From Burhinus oedicnemus (lineage: Eukaryota; Chordata; Aves; Charadriiformes; Burhinidae): a stretch of 64,000 nt of DNA. Shown one piece after another: positions 40,151 through 52,231 of this stretch. The stretch is from the NCBI GenBank assembly GCA_008921705.1, contig VFFE01006040.1, positions 391,589 through 455,588 of the forward strand, given 5' to 3'. The notes under the pieces are model-generated. The model was given only the letters and a program-made list of their open reading frames with translations. It was not told the origin of the DNA and did not search any database. The translations under genes and the position numbers were made by a program. Numbering within the stretch: position 1 is the stretch's first letter; the number at the start of each line of letters is the position of its first letter.

Positions 40151-41212
40151 TACTCAGATTTTATTAGAGCAAAATCCATCTAAGTACCTGAGATGCACGG
40201 ATATTTAAAATACAAATCCTACCACAGTTCAGCAGCAAAGTTAAAAGCCAAAAAAAAATATTGTTCATTTTAAAGGTGAATTTGTTGCTGTCAAGCAGCA
40301 TATGTTATAAATAATTTGAAATGTAAATAATATATTTTTAATTTATTTTACATGTATTCAAGTTTTGTAATTGAAATATTTATATGCTTGAAATGGAGTT
40401 GACTGTGTTAAAAAAGGAGGTTTAAAATGGTTTCTGAAACACATATTTATTATTTAAACATATATTTTAGCTGTAAACACTCTAACATAATTACAACCTT
40501 TCTCAGCCAGGGAGAACTAAATAAAAACTTAATTTGTCACATTAATTTTGAGCAGAAATGCAGATACCCTAAGCCAGTGGGTTCAATTAATCCTCAACTC
40601 CCATATTACTTTATAAAAATGACTTTAAAAGCCCTTGATATTTTTAGAATACAGCAAAATGGGCCATCTAATGCCTTTTTTTCAAGGGACTTTCGTAACT
40701 GACAAAAAAAACGGCATTGGTATATAGTGTGCACATGCTGAATCTGGACATACAACTCCCAGCAAATTGTTTGTTTGCCAGATAGTCTCTGCCTTTCTGT
40801 TTGTCCAGTCCACAAACAGACGGAGTTGTTATTTGCAGGTTTTTACTCAGCGTTATGGGTCTGTATGTTGTTGCAAGTATTCAAAATCCGAGCTGCTGAT
40901 AGAAGTCCTCTGATGTTTCTCTCTCTTACTGGGGGACTGAAGCTCCCAGAGTCAAGTTTCAGGGCAAATAAATGATTGTGAAGACAAAATTAGTTTCTTA
41001 TAAATATTCCACAATATTTGCTTAAAATGAACTATTTCTTTAAACATTTTCCTGCCAAGAACATTCCTCCAGCTGTACAGTCAGCTGGAAACAACTCCTT
41101 TTTCTTTTATATTACAAAAAGATGAAGCACTGAAACACCAAGTTCTTTTACCTTTGTACAGCACAAAACCAGGGGATGATTTTTTGGTTTGGCATTTTTG
41201 GTTTTGGTTGAG

Positions 41213-41248
41213 TGTTTTGTTTTGTTTTGTTTTGTTTTGTTTTGTTTT
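41213..41248 (+). repeat. TTTTG pentanucleotide repeat
   Basis: Seven near-perfect GTTTT units. The flanks at 41179-41212 are also G/T rich. Confidence 0.85.
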
Positions 41249-41957
41249 AATGCTGCTGAATCAAATTCTGTGACACAGTTTTTTATTTTGCTTTTTATGT
41301 TTATTATTGATTTTGGAAGTCTCCATTTTTGACTGCTTATTTTGGAGGTCTGACTCATTTTTAAAAAATGAGTAGGCACCCTCTTTTTGAAAACCAAGGC
41401 TTATTAAGCAGCATCTGGATGCCCAGAATTGAAGCATGCAAAGTCACTGGTCATTTTTAAAAATATAGGTATCTTAAGGGTCCTGTTCTCACTGAAAGCT
41501 GTCATTACCTTCAGTTGGTGGGATTTTTCTTCATTCCTGTCCTAATGGTCCTCTTCACACAGAGTCCAAGTTAAATTTATGACTGATTGTCACCATTTCC
41601 CAAACCACAAACCAGAGCTCAAGCATGCAAAAATAAACTAGTGACTCAGATTAATGACATCTCCTTATAAAATGTCACTTTTAAAAAAAGAAAGTAACCT
41701 GGCACTCTGAACAGAGTGTGAAATGATGCCGTATCACACAAGAATGTCTAGAATATATTAGCAAACCACAGAAAGAGGCTTGTTCTATGCACTCAAACCA
41801 AATGTGTTTTGGATTTTGAAGGACACGCACCTCCCTCCATTCTGAAGGTCTCTAACTCAAGCTTTAATGCAATCCACAGCACGTCCCAACTGACATGTAA
41901 GAGTTTATATCAAAAAGCTAGTGCAGTTGCCAAGTATCAGACCAATTCACTTGAAAA

Positions 41958-41967
41958 TCCCTTGGGA
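41958..41967. promoter_or_regulatory. Perfect EBF-type palindrome (TCCCTTGGGA)
   Basis: aaTCCCTTGGGAga fits the EBF consensus on both half-sites, in the intron between exons C and D. Same caveat on chance occurrence as the site at 34617. Confidence 0.35.
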
Positions 41968-42227
41968 GAAAGGATCCGGTTACTGGTTTTATGCCCAGCT
42001 CCAGATCTCAATTAGCCAAATGCTGGAACGGAAGATGAAGCTGGATCTGGGATTTTGGCTGGTGGGTTCATCTTCAAATCACACGTTAATGCCTTGCTCA
42101 ATATTTACATTGAAAAACGTGTTCAGAAAAGAACGTAACTCATATTTACAAATTCTTAGTTCTTGGCATGTCATTGCTACAGTTATCATGATGTCTATTA
42201 ACGCACCAAGTGTTCCCACCTGAGGTT

Positions 42228-42480
42228 AGAACATAGAAATGGCCGTATGGGGTTAGACATAGAGGTTCACCTATCTCAGTATCTTGTTTGGTGCTGGGCA
42301 ATGACAGATGTCTGTAAAAACAACAGGGTGAGCATGTAGCGATGCTTCCTCAGAACACTCTACCAGCCTCCAACAGTTTGGGGCTCAGAGCCTTCCACAA
42401 GTGGTGTCTTTACTTTTAATATCCCTTGATGCTAATAGCTCACCTTTTCCTGATGCTTTACGTGCAAATTGGAGATGGAC
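42228..42480 (+). mobile_element. CR1-related retroelement relic, copy 1
   Basis: The order of segments 'gaacatagaaatggccgta', 'ctatctcagtatcttgt', 'gcttcctcagaacactct', 'ccagcctccaacagtttg' and 'gggctcagagccttccac' matches the old repeat widespread in turtles, crocodilians and birds, remembered as 'ACATAAGAATGGCCATACTG ... CTAGCCCAGTATCCTGT'. I regard that repeat as CR1-related. The match is by recall, not by a search, and the boundaries are approximate. A second, shorter copy in the same orientation begins about 450 bp downstream. Confidence 0.6.
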
Positions 42481-42929
42481 TGTGCCTTGAAGAAAGCACA
42501 GGCTATGTCAGCATGAGAGTAGAAAACACTCTAGGAAAAGGTGGAGTGGATTCCCAAGGTCAGGCCACAGGCTGACAGTGTAGACAGGAAAACATCGCAT
42601 AATCCTGGAGTTACTGAAGTCAGTGGCAGCTTTATTCTTGCTGCAGGTGGGCCTGGGGTACCCAAACCTGTTTAGCACCCAGTGGGTCACTCGGATTGCA
42701 AAACAGAGTTAGAGCAATTCAGAGAGCTGGTCTCGGTCCATAATGCAGATCCTGGCAGCAGTAGGGAATCAGAGTTCGAGACCAGAGACAAGGTTCAGAG
42801 GGCAGATTTTGAAGTGCAGTGACATGGTTTGTCCCTTAAAGACAATTTCTTGATATGACAGCAATACAGGGGACTACCGGTATGTAAACGAGCTAGCCAG
42901 TTCCTTTCTGTGTGCATGAGAACTGAAGG

Positions 42930-43070
42930 TTGACCCAGAACAAAGGTCCTTCTAGCTCAGCACTATATCCCTGACAGTGGTCAGTGGCAGACGCTAAGGA
43001 GAAAAAGTAAAAGGAAAAGGCACGTGTATTGTCCTGGTATACCTCCCAAGCTTTAATTCTAGACAAGAGA
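42930..43070 (+). mobile_element. CR1-related retroelement relic, copy 2
   Basis: Contains 'caaaggtccttctagctcag' followed by 'ctgacagtggtcagtggcag', which closely follow the remembered consensus 'CCAATGGTCCATCTAGCCCA ... CTGACAGTGGCCAGTGCCAG' of the same repeat as copy 1. It begins further in than copy 1 and appears truncated at both ends. Same strand as copy 1, so either two insertions or one disrupted element. Confidence 0.6.
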
Positions 43071-43866
43071 GGAGTAAAATATATTCTGAGTGTCCTAAAC
43101 CATACGACTTCAGACATAATGTTCACCCTTTGGGAATGTGTGGGCGACATTATTGTATATTTGTGGTTTTAAACACAGTTAAACTTATTTACTTCAGAGC
43201 ACAAAGGAAAACCAAACTGTTTGTGGAGAACAAACCAGGAAACTTGCTTAACTCTCCCCAGCTCTCTGTAACAATGGACCATAAATAGGTCAGACATTTC
43301 TTGGGAACCAGGGAAGATGAGTATTGGAAAATGCCACAAATTATGTTTAAAGAACATTAAAGTGGTGACAGACCAGTAAATGCTGGGAAATTCAAAGATG
43401 CAACCAGAAGCTGCCTGTATAGCTCATGCCAGAATGGGGGTGAGGGGTGCAAGGCACATGCTGATGTAGTAAGACTAGCATGTTAACCTTTACTATTAAA
43501 ATCCTTGGCTGTTTTTACAAATACTTTCCCTCTAAAAATGTCATGAAGCTTTTCTCATCTTGCCAGTTCACCCAGTTAACTAGAACTGCTTGAGGATGGG
43601 ATTTATCTCAGCTATGTTTGGCTGTGTACAATTACGCATCTAGTCTAGACTTGTCATCTTGGTTCATTGGAGGAAGGTGGATGCTTCCAGAGAGGAGCTC
43701 ATCCCAATGTGAGAAGTGTCTAAAGCACTGGAAATAAATTGCTATTTGGCAATGCTTTCTGCCTCCACTGACTATTGAGGGCAGGTAGAGAACTGACCTA
43801 GACTTTTAGGCTTTGGTCAGCCCAACTGTAAAGCAACTCAATTTAAGTAAAACCAATCCTTGGAAG

Positions 43867-43920
43867 TTTGGTTTTTGGTTTTGTTTAGTTTTGTTTGTTT
43901 GTTTGTTTGGTTGGTTTTTT
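43867..43920 (+). repeat. GTTT-rich low-complexity block
   Basis: 'gtttgtttgtttgtttgg' within a longer G/T-only stretch ending in poly-T. Confidence 0.8.
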
Positions 43921-45676
43921 TACCCAGTTGATAAAGTGAGTAATTTAGAAAAAAGGCAGGTTTCTTTTAAAAATAAATAAGTTTCTAAATCACATGATTT
44001 CAAAGCAGAGCCTGAAAACATGTTCTTTGGGGCTCACAAATGAGAAGGCATCAATTCCTACATGATCATTTCTAAAATGACGTATGACTTACGACTTCTG
44101 TGGATCTGAATAACTTTTGGAGCATTGCATTGGAGCTATGCTAGTAGTTTTGGTTTTAATCTTCAACTTGATTTAACATTAATTTTCTTATTTTAAATAT
44201 GGAGAACTTCTTACTGTGTATGTCATTTCCCTCAGTAACACAGATGGCTCTCAGACAGACATTACTCTCCTTCTGTGCTTTTTTAGTCCTGTACCCTGAA
44301 CAAAGAACTCGTGAAAAGTCTGATTTTTTGGTAGGACCTTACTACAATTTTGAAATATTTGGTTCCTGGTAAAAATAAGAATAAAAATAGCTTTTTATTT
44401 TTAAAAAAACAAATCTATTGAAATGTGTTCCCTAATCCAGGACACAATTCAACCAGCAGTTGACCGTCTGCAATAGGGCGCCCATGGCTTTGCTCACTGT
44501 CAAGGCTGGTTATGGTCTTGGTCTTGTTTCCCTCTCTAGAAGTATGATAACGTGCCACAGTCAGTTAGAGAAAGATTATCAGTGTACCAGAGCTGTATCT
44601 TGGTTGCTGGACACAATCATGTCACCTTTTCTGTCTACCTGTTTTTACTATTCTTGTCTGAGGGAGCATAATGAGTGAGAAGAGGACATTTCAGTGGGAG
44701 GGAGAACAATGCTGTAGTTTCTTAGTGCAGCAGAGATTTGAGTTAACCTGCCATAAATTAGTGAACTTCTAAATGGCTCTAATATTAATTTCAGAGACTG
44801 TATTTTAAATCCAGTCCAGATTCCTGAAAGAGCAAAAATGGTCTAGAGCCTGGAAAGTGCAGCATTGACACCCCCCCCCCCCTCAATCTTTTGTGTAAGA
44901 GGATCAGAATCCCCAGCCCCATTAGCAAGGAAGTTAAGTTTGTCTACTTATTACTGTGTAAATCCGCATCTGCAGGAGCCCTCTCAGATGTGTGTCAGTC
45001 ATTGCAGTGAAGGCAGACTGCAAGTGATGGTTAGGTGGTTATATTTAGTGTATCTCTTTTGATTGCCCTGATCGTTTGCAAGGAAAGATCCAGCGTCCTT
45101 CAGAAGCCAAACTTTGCATTTCTGCAGTAACCAGCCATACCTCCACAAAACAAAACAGAAAATTAAAACAGCAGCACGTGGTGCTTTTGCAGTGTACAGA
45201 TGTCAGCTGGGGATCAATGCATTTAAAAGCCTGCCTGGGCTTGGGCTGTGCTGTGAATCTCAGCCTGGGCTTGCACTGTGCCATGTTCACACATGTAACT
45301 GCGTGTCATTTATCAATCAGATTTGTTGGACGCTGTCATGACCCCAATGTTCACCTGAGCAAACATAGGCATCCTGCTGCTGTAAGCTAAAGTTATTGCA
45401 TTAAACCAGGGCTAATGCTTGTGCTAGGAAGCAAGTATGCCATGTATGAAAACAGAAATAATGTTGTTACGGCTGAGAAGGAGAACGCTTGTAAATATTG
45501 TAGTCACTGGCTTTTGTGTGGATTACATCAAGATTGTATTCAAACATTGACAGGTTAATTACATGTTTCAAAGCTTGTTTACTGTGATCTGAGAGGAAGG
45601 TGTTATTAAGGAAGTGTTCAGCATCTAACAGTGGGTTTTTTCCCCTTTCTTCTCCCTTCTCAATATTTTCCTCTAG

Positions 45677-45803
45677 CTGATTACTCCTCATGCCATCCGT
45701 GTACAGACGCCTCCCCGACATATCCCAGGGGTTGTAGAAGTCACATTGTCCTACAAGTCTAAGCAGTTTTGCAAGGGAACGCCTGGAAGATTCATTTACA
45801 CAG
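45677..45803 (+). CDS. EBF1: EBF1 internal coding exon D (second half of the IPT/TIG domain)
   Basis: Reads [42 protein letters not shown], then one base of the next codon (127 nt, 42 codons + 1; about residues 304-345). It completes the IPT/TIG domain; in the family the helix-loop-helix dimerisation region starts in the next exon (Ala-Leu-Asn-Glu-Pro...), which I did not find in the remaining 18 kb. The acceptor has a long pyrimidine tract (ccctttcttctcccttctc) and ends cctctag; the donor CAG|gtaagg is close to consensus. KGTPGRF with Thr matches EBF1 (Ala in EBF2/EBF3 as I recall). Open frames of about 110 codons overlapping this exon run on into the intron and are not genes. Confidence 0.97.
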
Positions 45804-47779
45804 GTAAGGATGCTTTAGTACTAGATATAACGTGGACAAGTAGGACAGGCAATATATCACGCTTGCTAGGGCTTCTCCTTTCGTCATTAAAAGCTGTACC
45901 GTATTTTATTATTTTGCCTGAGCACGCTATTGAAGGTTGGATTTCAGAAATGGATGACTGTAGAAATGAATCTGACAATATACCAGTGTGGGATTTTTGT
46001 TTGCTTGTTGATCCTCACAATGGGACATCTTTTTACCCAGGAGGGGGGAGGAAGGAGAGAAACAGATACTCCAGTACTTAAACAAACAGAGGAAGAGTGC
46101 AAGCATAAAGGGCCAGATATACTAGTGCAGTCACAAACCTGCCGTCCAAGAAGCGTCTTGCTAGATATCTCTATCTCATGTTGTCTGGCAAGCATGTTTG
46201 CCTGCCCATCTCACCATAACATACTTGTCTCTGACTTCCAGGGAGGCTAAATAGTTTTCACCCCAGCCAATGCTGCAGACATAGTGACTTGCAGTGTGTT
46301 TTGGGGTGGCATCCCACACTGAGACCACTAAGTCGAGTGGTTTGGCCTGGAGAATTATTAACAAAAAACCATGCTGGGACATTGCAGGTACTGTCAATGT
46401 TAAACCACTCTCAGGAGTGATAAGAAGGGCCTGGGAAATAAATGAGGTAGCAGCCTAACTTCTTAAAAAGAATGTATGTCATTGATTCCTTGGAAGGTAT
46501 ATATGCTACAAGAATTAATGGCTTGGTCCAGGTTTTGATGTGCTTGTCCTTTTATGCACTTGTTGTTTGATACATGCAGGCAGGACTACTTCTATAACTG
46601 CCTGACCTGTGGTTCATCACAATCCAGTGCAATTCCTTTCCCCATTTTTGATTGCCCATGAAACTTTAAGAATAAGATATATCGTAAGTACTTGTGGCTA
46701 TAAGGCATTCTGAATTCCACTGGGTACATATAGTGCTCCAACTGTGAATGTACACACAGGGACTCAAGGCAGAGACTTTTGTGCTCCAACTGGTTAGCAA
46801 AGATTTAATTTCATTTTCTTAACGCTGAGCAAGTTGAACAAAGATGCCTTATAAAGCTTTGTTGACTTTTTCAAGTACCCTCTCCCCCAGTTGGGGTTAT
46901 GCACTGGGTTTCTTTAAACTAGGTCTTGAAGTGTACATGTATCGCCTTGCTGGCTGAGCAGCAGGCACTTGTGGAGGCTGTGTGTATTTATTGTGAGCGT
47001 TATGATTTCAACAATGTGTGGGAAATTCATATATTGGACAATAACATACCATATCAAAAAAGTTATTTAGGGTTTGAATGTGCTGGAACAAAAGAAAAAG
47101 AAAAAGCGAAGGGTCAAATTGCCAGCTGGTGCAAATTGCCAGTGTATACCGCATGAAAGTGTCAGCCAGAGCTCTGGACAGTTTGACCATGAATCCTTTC
47201 CCTTCTCACTTTCTGACTCACAATAAGTTGTGCTGTCCTGCTTGTTGTCAAGCCACCAGGGTGGCTGCATCTTGGGCTGGTGAAACAGCAAGTTGCATGC
47301 AGAAGAAGAAAGGGAGGAAACCTTTTCCCCCTTGACTTTGCGAAGAAATTTTTGGGGACTTTGTTTTGGGATTTAAATGTAAAAATGGCTTGGACCCATT
47401 TTGGTTTTGCTTTTCAGATCATCATTAATTAGCTTTTGCAGTAAAAAGGAGGGCGGCAATTTAGCCTGTCTGCCCAGAAGCAGATGGCTGAATGTGGAAA
47501 TAAGGTGTCCCAGTAGGGAGAGTGTTTCCATATACGCATTTTCAGGTTAGTGTTTAAAACACATTATTTTTCATTCAATAAATGACAGTTATAAAATACT
47601 AAACAACAATGACAAAATCAAAGGTGATCCAATCCATGGACAATTCTCTTACTTATGCAGCTTTTATGGAGTTACGGTAGATACAGCTATTGTGACTGAA
47701 ATTGTACCTCACACAATTTGCATTTTCCTTTTACAGGCAGTCTGAACTTAAATGTGGCTTTTTAAAAAGGACTAAATGA

Positions 47780-48060
47780 AACTAAAATAAAAACAATTAA
47801 TGCATCCTGACCTTCAGAAGTGCCTTCCAGCCCTTTAAACAAAATGCAGGTTCAGTACACGCCTGCCGATTAGTTTTAGTTAATTGAAAATTATAGGATT
47901 GACCCAAGAGGAAAATTTTGTTTGCACTCCAATCACTTTTACAAATTAAGGAAAATTACCACAATTTTGTTTAGCTAAGGTTTCACACTGAGTTCACGAA
48001 ATTAGCTCAGCCATCCCAACAAAGTCAGCACTTTGTTAGTGAGCACTAGAAAAAAACTAA
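47780..48060. promoter_or_regulatory. Candidate conserved noncoding element
   Basis: Unique-looking AT-rich stretch with AATTAATGCAT, GTTAATTGAAA and GATTAG words and no repeat signature, about 2 kb downstream of exon D. Inference only. Confidence 0.22.
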
Positions 48061-48419
48061 TAGTCTATGGTGTGTACAAACGAAGCATAGAAAAAGCTAT
48101 GATGCTTTAGAGAACTAGGCCAAGTGTTTTTAATTAGGATTATTGGTTCATTGTAAGTTTTGAAGAACAATCAAACTAGCAGATTAGCTGTTTCTTTTAA
48201 AGCTAGAATTTCTTGCCATTCATTTTTCCCATGAGAACTTGTTTTAACTCCCACATAGCACTATTTTTTTCTTTTTTTTTTTTTTTTTAACAAGGCCTGC
48301 AGGAAATGGACCAATTGGAAGTTGGGATACAGTAACATTCCCCAGCATCACTCCAGCCGATGGGAGTTTTTCACAATGTTCTTCAGTGAACTCAGTGTTC
48401 TGGAACATATTACAAAACC

Positions 48420-48477
48420 ACAGAGGCCAAATGTTTTCTCAGAGGAGTTTGGCCTCTGTTTTTGGCCGAAAACATTT
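48420..48477. repeat. Overlapping inverted repeats (two competing hairpins)
   Basis: 'acagaggccaaa' (48420-48431) pairs perfectly with 'tttggcctctgt' (48448-48459). 'aaatgttttc' (48429-48438) pairs perfectly with 'gaaaacattt' (48468-48477). The left arms overlap, so the two stems exclude each other. Confidence 0.9.
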
Positions 48478-48537
48478 CAGCATCACTTGCTGCTTATTTA
48501 CCCTGCTATTAAGAACAAGAAAAGGGGAGAGGAGAAA

Positions 48538-48592
48538 AAGGGGGGGTGGGGGTGGAAAAAAGTGTGTGTGAGAGAGAGAGAGAGAGAGAAAG
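48538..48592 (+). repeat. G-rich tract followed by AG microsatellite
   Basis: 'gggggggtgggggtgg' is followed by GT and then about nine or ten AG units. Almost all purine on the + strand. Confidence 0.8.
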
Positions 48593-51500
48593 ACTTGGGG
48601 TTTGTGGGCGGTGCAGGAGTCGATCAAGTGTAGTTTCCTTTCTGGTGAGAATGTCCCTGCTCGTTAATGGTCCCATTTTGTGGTCAGGTCTCATTTAGAA
48701 GAAATTATTTTTAATCAGTGTTCAACAAAATATCCCCTCAAGCCACCTGGCTGTAAACTGTTTTTTTCTTACTGTTAAGTACTTAAGTTCTCAGAAGAAA
48801 ATACCCAGTGACCCATTAATTTTAGCCTTTTTTTCCTCTTTAACTGCAAATAACTTAGTAACATGATCTCTAAGTAGTCCATGTGCCATCTAGGAATCAA
48901 GGTCACGTACATACAGAGAAATCCTGACTTTTGTAAGTATTTTTGAAAGAAATAAACCAGTGTCAACCCTGTGCTTACAAGAAAACATGTAAACATCTGT
49001 AAAGCAAGCCATTAGCATGCACTTATAGGGCAATTATTTCTTAGATTTTAAGCTTTGACGTTCCTGAGAGAACGTTATTAGAAATACAGAAGTCTGAACG
49101 CATCTTGCATGTGTGTTCATTTTGGCATAATATTAAAAGTCCATATTGCACACAGAAATACCCAAACGTGCTGGTCAGTATTTCCCTGTGGCACCCTTCA
49201 TCTGTAAGTCTCTTCTGGTATTGAAGAGCACTGAATGAATTAAGCTTCATGTCACAACTTAGGAGTCGGGTATGTATCCCTACCATTGTTTTAGGACTGG
49301 AGAAACTGAGATAAAGGAAGAAGCCATTAGGGATACAAATCCATAGGTAGTTTGTCAGGGTGACTCAGGGCATATGTGGTGGCGTTAAATAAAGGATGAG
49401 AATTGGCAGAAATTTGTGATACCTGGACAGGCCTTTGAGATTTTTTTGTTTTGTTTTAATTTAAAAAAAAAATGGATGCATCATGGACAGCACGATTTTC
49501 ACACATGAATTTTGCTATGGTACTAAACAGTGAGAATTGAGTGGGACTGCACAAATGTAAGTGAAAGAAGAATTTATCTCACTGCATATTGGAAAGGACA
49601 TATGGAAGGTCCATAAAAATGCATTATGCTGTGTCTTCTACCACCTGCTCAGTTTAAGGTTTTGTGCTTTTGTTCCCAAACTAGAGCAAAGGACTACATA
49701 GGGCCCCTAAGTATATAGCTTTGTCACTAAGATTATATATACAACATGGGGTTAATTCAGAATCTTGGCTGAGCAGTACCCCAAATAGTGTTCCTTTTTT
49801 TGAAAATTGGTTACATGATTGAATACAGGTTGGAATTTAGGGACCATTTTCACTTGCATTAGTCTTGCAGGGAGGCTGCAGGCTAAACCATTTGTGTGCT
49901 GACAGGGTACCTAGAGAAACAGGCAAGTTCCCCCCCCAGTGCATTTGGGGTTTGCTATAAGCTATGGGATATGGTATGTCTCTAGGAGTGCTACTAACAG
50001 GAATGGGTGGATGTAGGGTCGGCACAGACACACAGGGCTTGCTGTGCAGTGTGAATAACCCAGATGCTGAGCACTGATCCTCCAGGATAATTGTGACGAA
50101 GGCCGAGTAGGTCAGAGTGGAGCACTGCCGAGACTGACCAGTGTTTGCATTAGGCTTTTGGGCCATTGTGTGTAGAGTGATGTAGAAATGCTAGCGCTGT
50201 TAAGGTCAGGGTATTCGCAGAATTTCTGGGAAACTGCGTCTTTCTCTGAAATGTCATAGGGCTTCTCAGAGAACTTTTCACTCCCCTAGTTGCTACAAAG
50301 AAGAAATAGCCTCATGTGGAAAAATCCCCACTCCATCCTCATTTCACCCTTTATTTACTTCCAAAAACATTTGAGTCTGTGTACGAACAGGAAGAGCCTT
50401 GCAGATCACAGGTGATTTGGGTAACATTTTCAAAAGCCATGGTTTTAGATGGCTTCATTTTTAGGTTTTTAACTTTAAATGGTTTAATTTACAGAAGCAC
50501 AAGGGGTAGTCATCTTCTGAGAATCATTCTCTTTTCATTTCTTAAGTCAAATACCTCCAAGAGTAAGAGACCAAAGACTATCCGTCACCATTTAAAATGT
50601 CAGCCCACGACCGTAGAAGCAGAGGTTTAAGTCCCGTACACAGGTCTGGTACGAACTGGAACTGCTTAAAAGGTGATCTCCAGTCCCGAAAGTTTCCAGC
50701 CTGGTAAACTTCAGTGATTCCTTGGCTAGGAAAACTTTCCACTTTCAAGAAGGCACCAACAGCTATGCAAAGTTCAAAAGATACATCATCAATGAAGCAA
50801 TTGGTTTTCAGAAAGAAGAGTTCTGGAGTTTGTAGACTTAAGAAAAACGAAGTAAAGAGAAGTGGTGATAAGAGACAGAATGGCTGTCTAGAAGTTCCTG
50901 TAGCCCCGCTGGGCTAGAGTTTTACCCTTACACCAGCTAACCTTGGCCATCACTGTGTATCTGTTAGTTCCTGAGAAATGTTAAAACCCAGTGGCGGTTA
51001 TTCTCAACATCAGTAATACGCAACCTCATTAGTTTTACAGTGCCTCATTCATGTGTGTTTATTATTAAATCATGAGCACTTGAATAGCTGATTAGTATAA
51101 ATGAGGAGAGAAGGCCACCATCAACAGAACAATAAAAATAAAATAAAAAAGCCAGAATCTCTGATGCTGTCTTGGGTTTTATCCTGATGTGTTTATAAAA
51201 TTCTTCACCCTCAAAGATATGACGATCATTAATCTGAAATGAAATATAGAGCATATCACTTCTCCAGAAGAGTGACCAGCTATGAGATCTGGTAGCTAGC
51301 AAATGAATACCATTTTTTTTAACAGCAGTTTTTATCTGCCTTTCACTAGTAAATATTAATAGCACTGGTAGAATAAAAAATATCAGATGTCTTGAAGTTA
51401 AATAGTCACAGAGTGCTACAGAAGAACAGAACAAAATCCCTCGGTACAAAGAAATTTATAAAGTTTAAAATAAGAGCTGCTGTCTCTTCTTAAAAGCAGG

Positions 51501-52216
51501 AGAGCCCTGCGCTGCAGGTTACCCTGTGCTTTGGATGCTCAGTATAAACTCTGTCCCTGATCTCAGACAGACTCTACAGAGGACGGAAGAGAGATGGTAA
51601 ATCCTAACTATAGAACAATCAAGTGAGGAAGAATGAAATTAAATCCCTTGTAAAGGTAGACTTCTACTGGTGAGTTTAACTAATGTCTCTGGAAACAAGC
51701 GAAAAACCCTCAAAAAGGCTATCTGAAAAACTTCCTAATGCAGAGTCCACTGGGTTTCACCTTCATCTTATTGTGCTGAGTGTTCATTCTGAACTGGACC
51801 TTACTGTGGGGACACCAGAGGCATCAGGTGGTGTGTAGAGCTCAGAGATGGACCCTGTCTTTGGGGTGGTGTGTAGGGCTGAAGAAGTTAAACTATGCGT
51901 GGCTTTCTGCTACCATAGGAGTTTGCCATAGTCACTGAAGAACTGGGTCCTCATGGCACCACTGCTGGGTCCCGGACGATTGCAGATAAAATACAGATGG
52001 GAAAACAAGGGAGGGATTGATGCAGTCTCTCCCTTCAAGCACCCACATCAGTGATGTGATCTTGGGTGTTACTGCCTTTGAAAAGGAAAGTTGCCCTCAG
52101 GAGATCTCTGAGTTTAAGCTTGAACCTGGCCCTTTCTAAGTTCCAGTCCATTAACTTAGTTGCTCTGCTGAGTCAGTGTTAACACCTGGTCTGCCTGGCC
52201 TGTCTGCGAATTTTTA

Positions 52217-52231
52217 GGGGGGGGCGGGGGG
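52217..52231 (+). repeat. G homopolymer tract with a single C
   Basis: Eight G, one C, six G. Confidence 0.85.

Noticed and set aside
44869..44884. C homopolymers (also near 617, 30813, 49930 and 56413) considered as telomere-like or i-motif arrays.
   Set aside because: Single homopolymer runs without the multiple-tract layout of an i-motif or TTAGGG units; ordinary slippage products or sequencing-sensitive sites.
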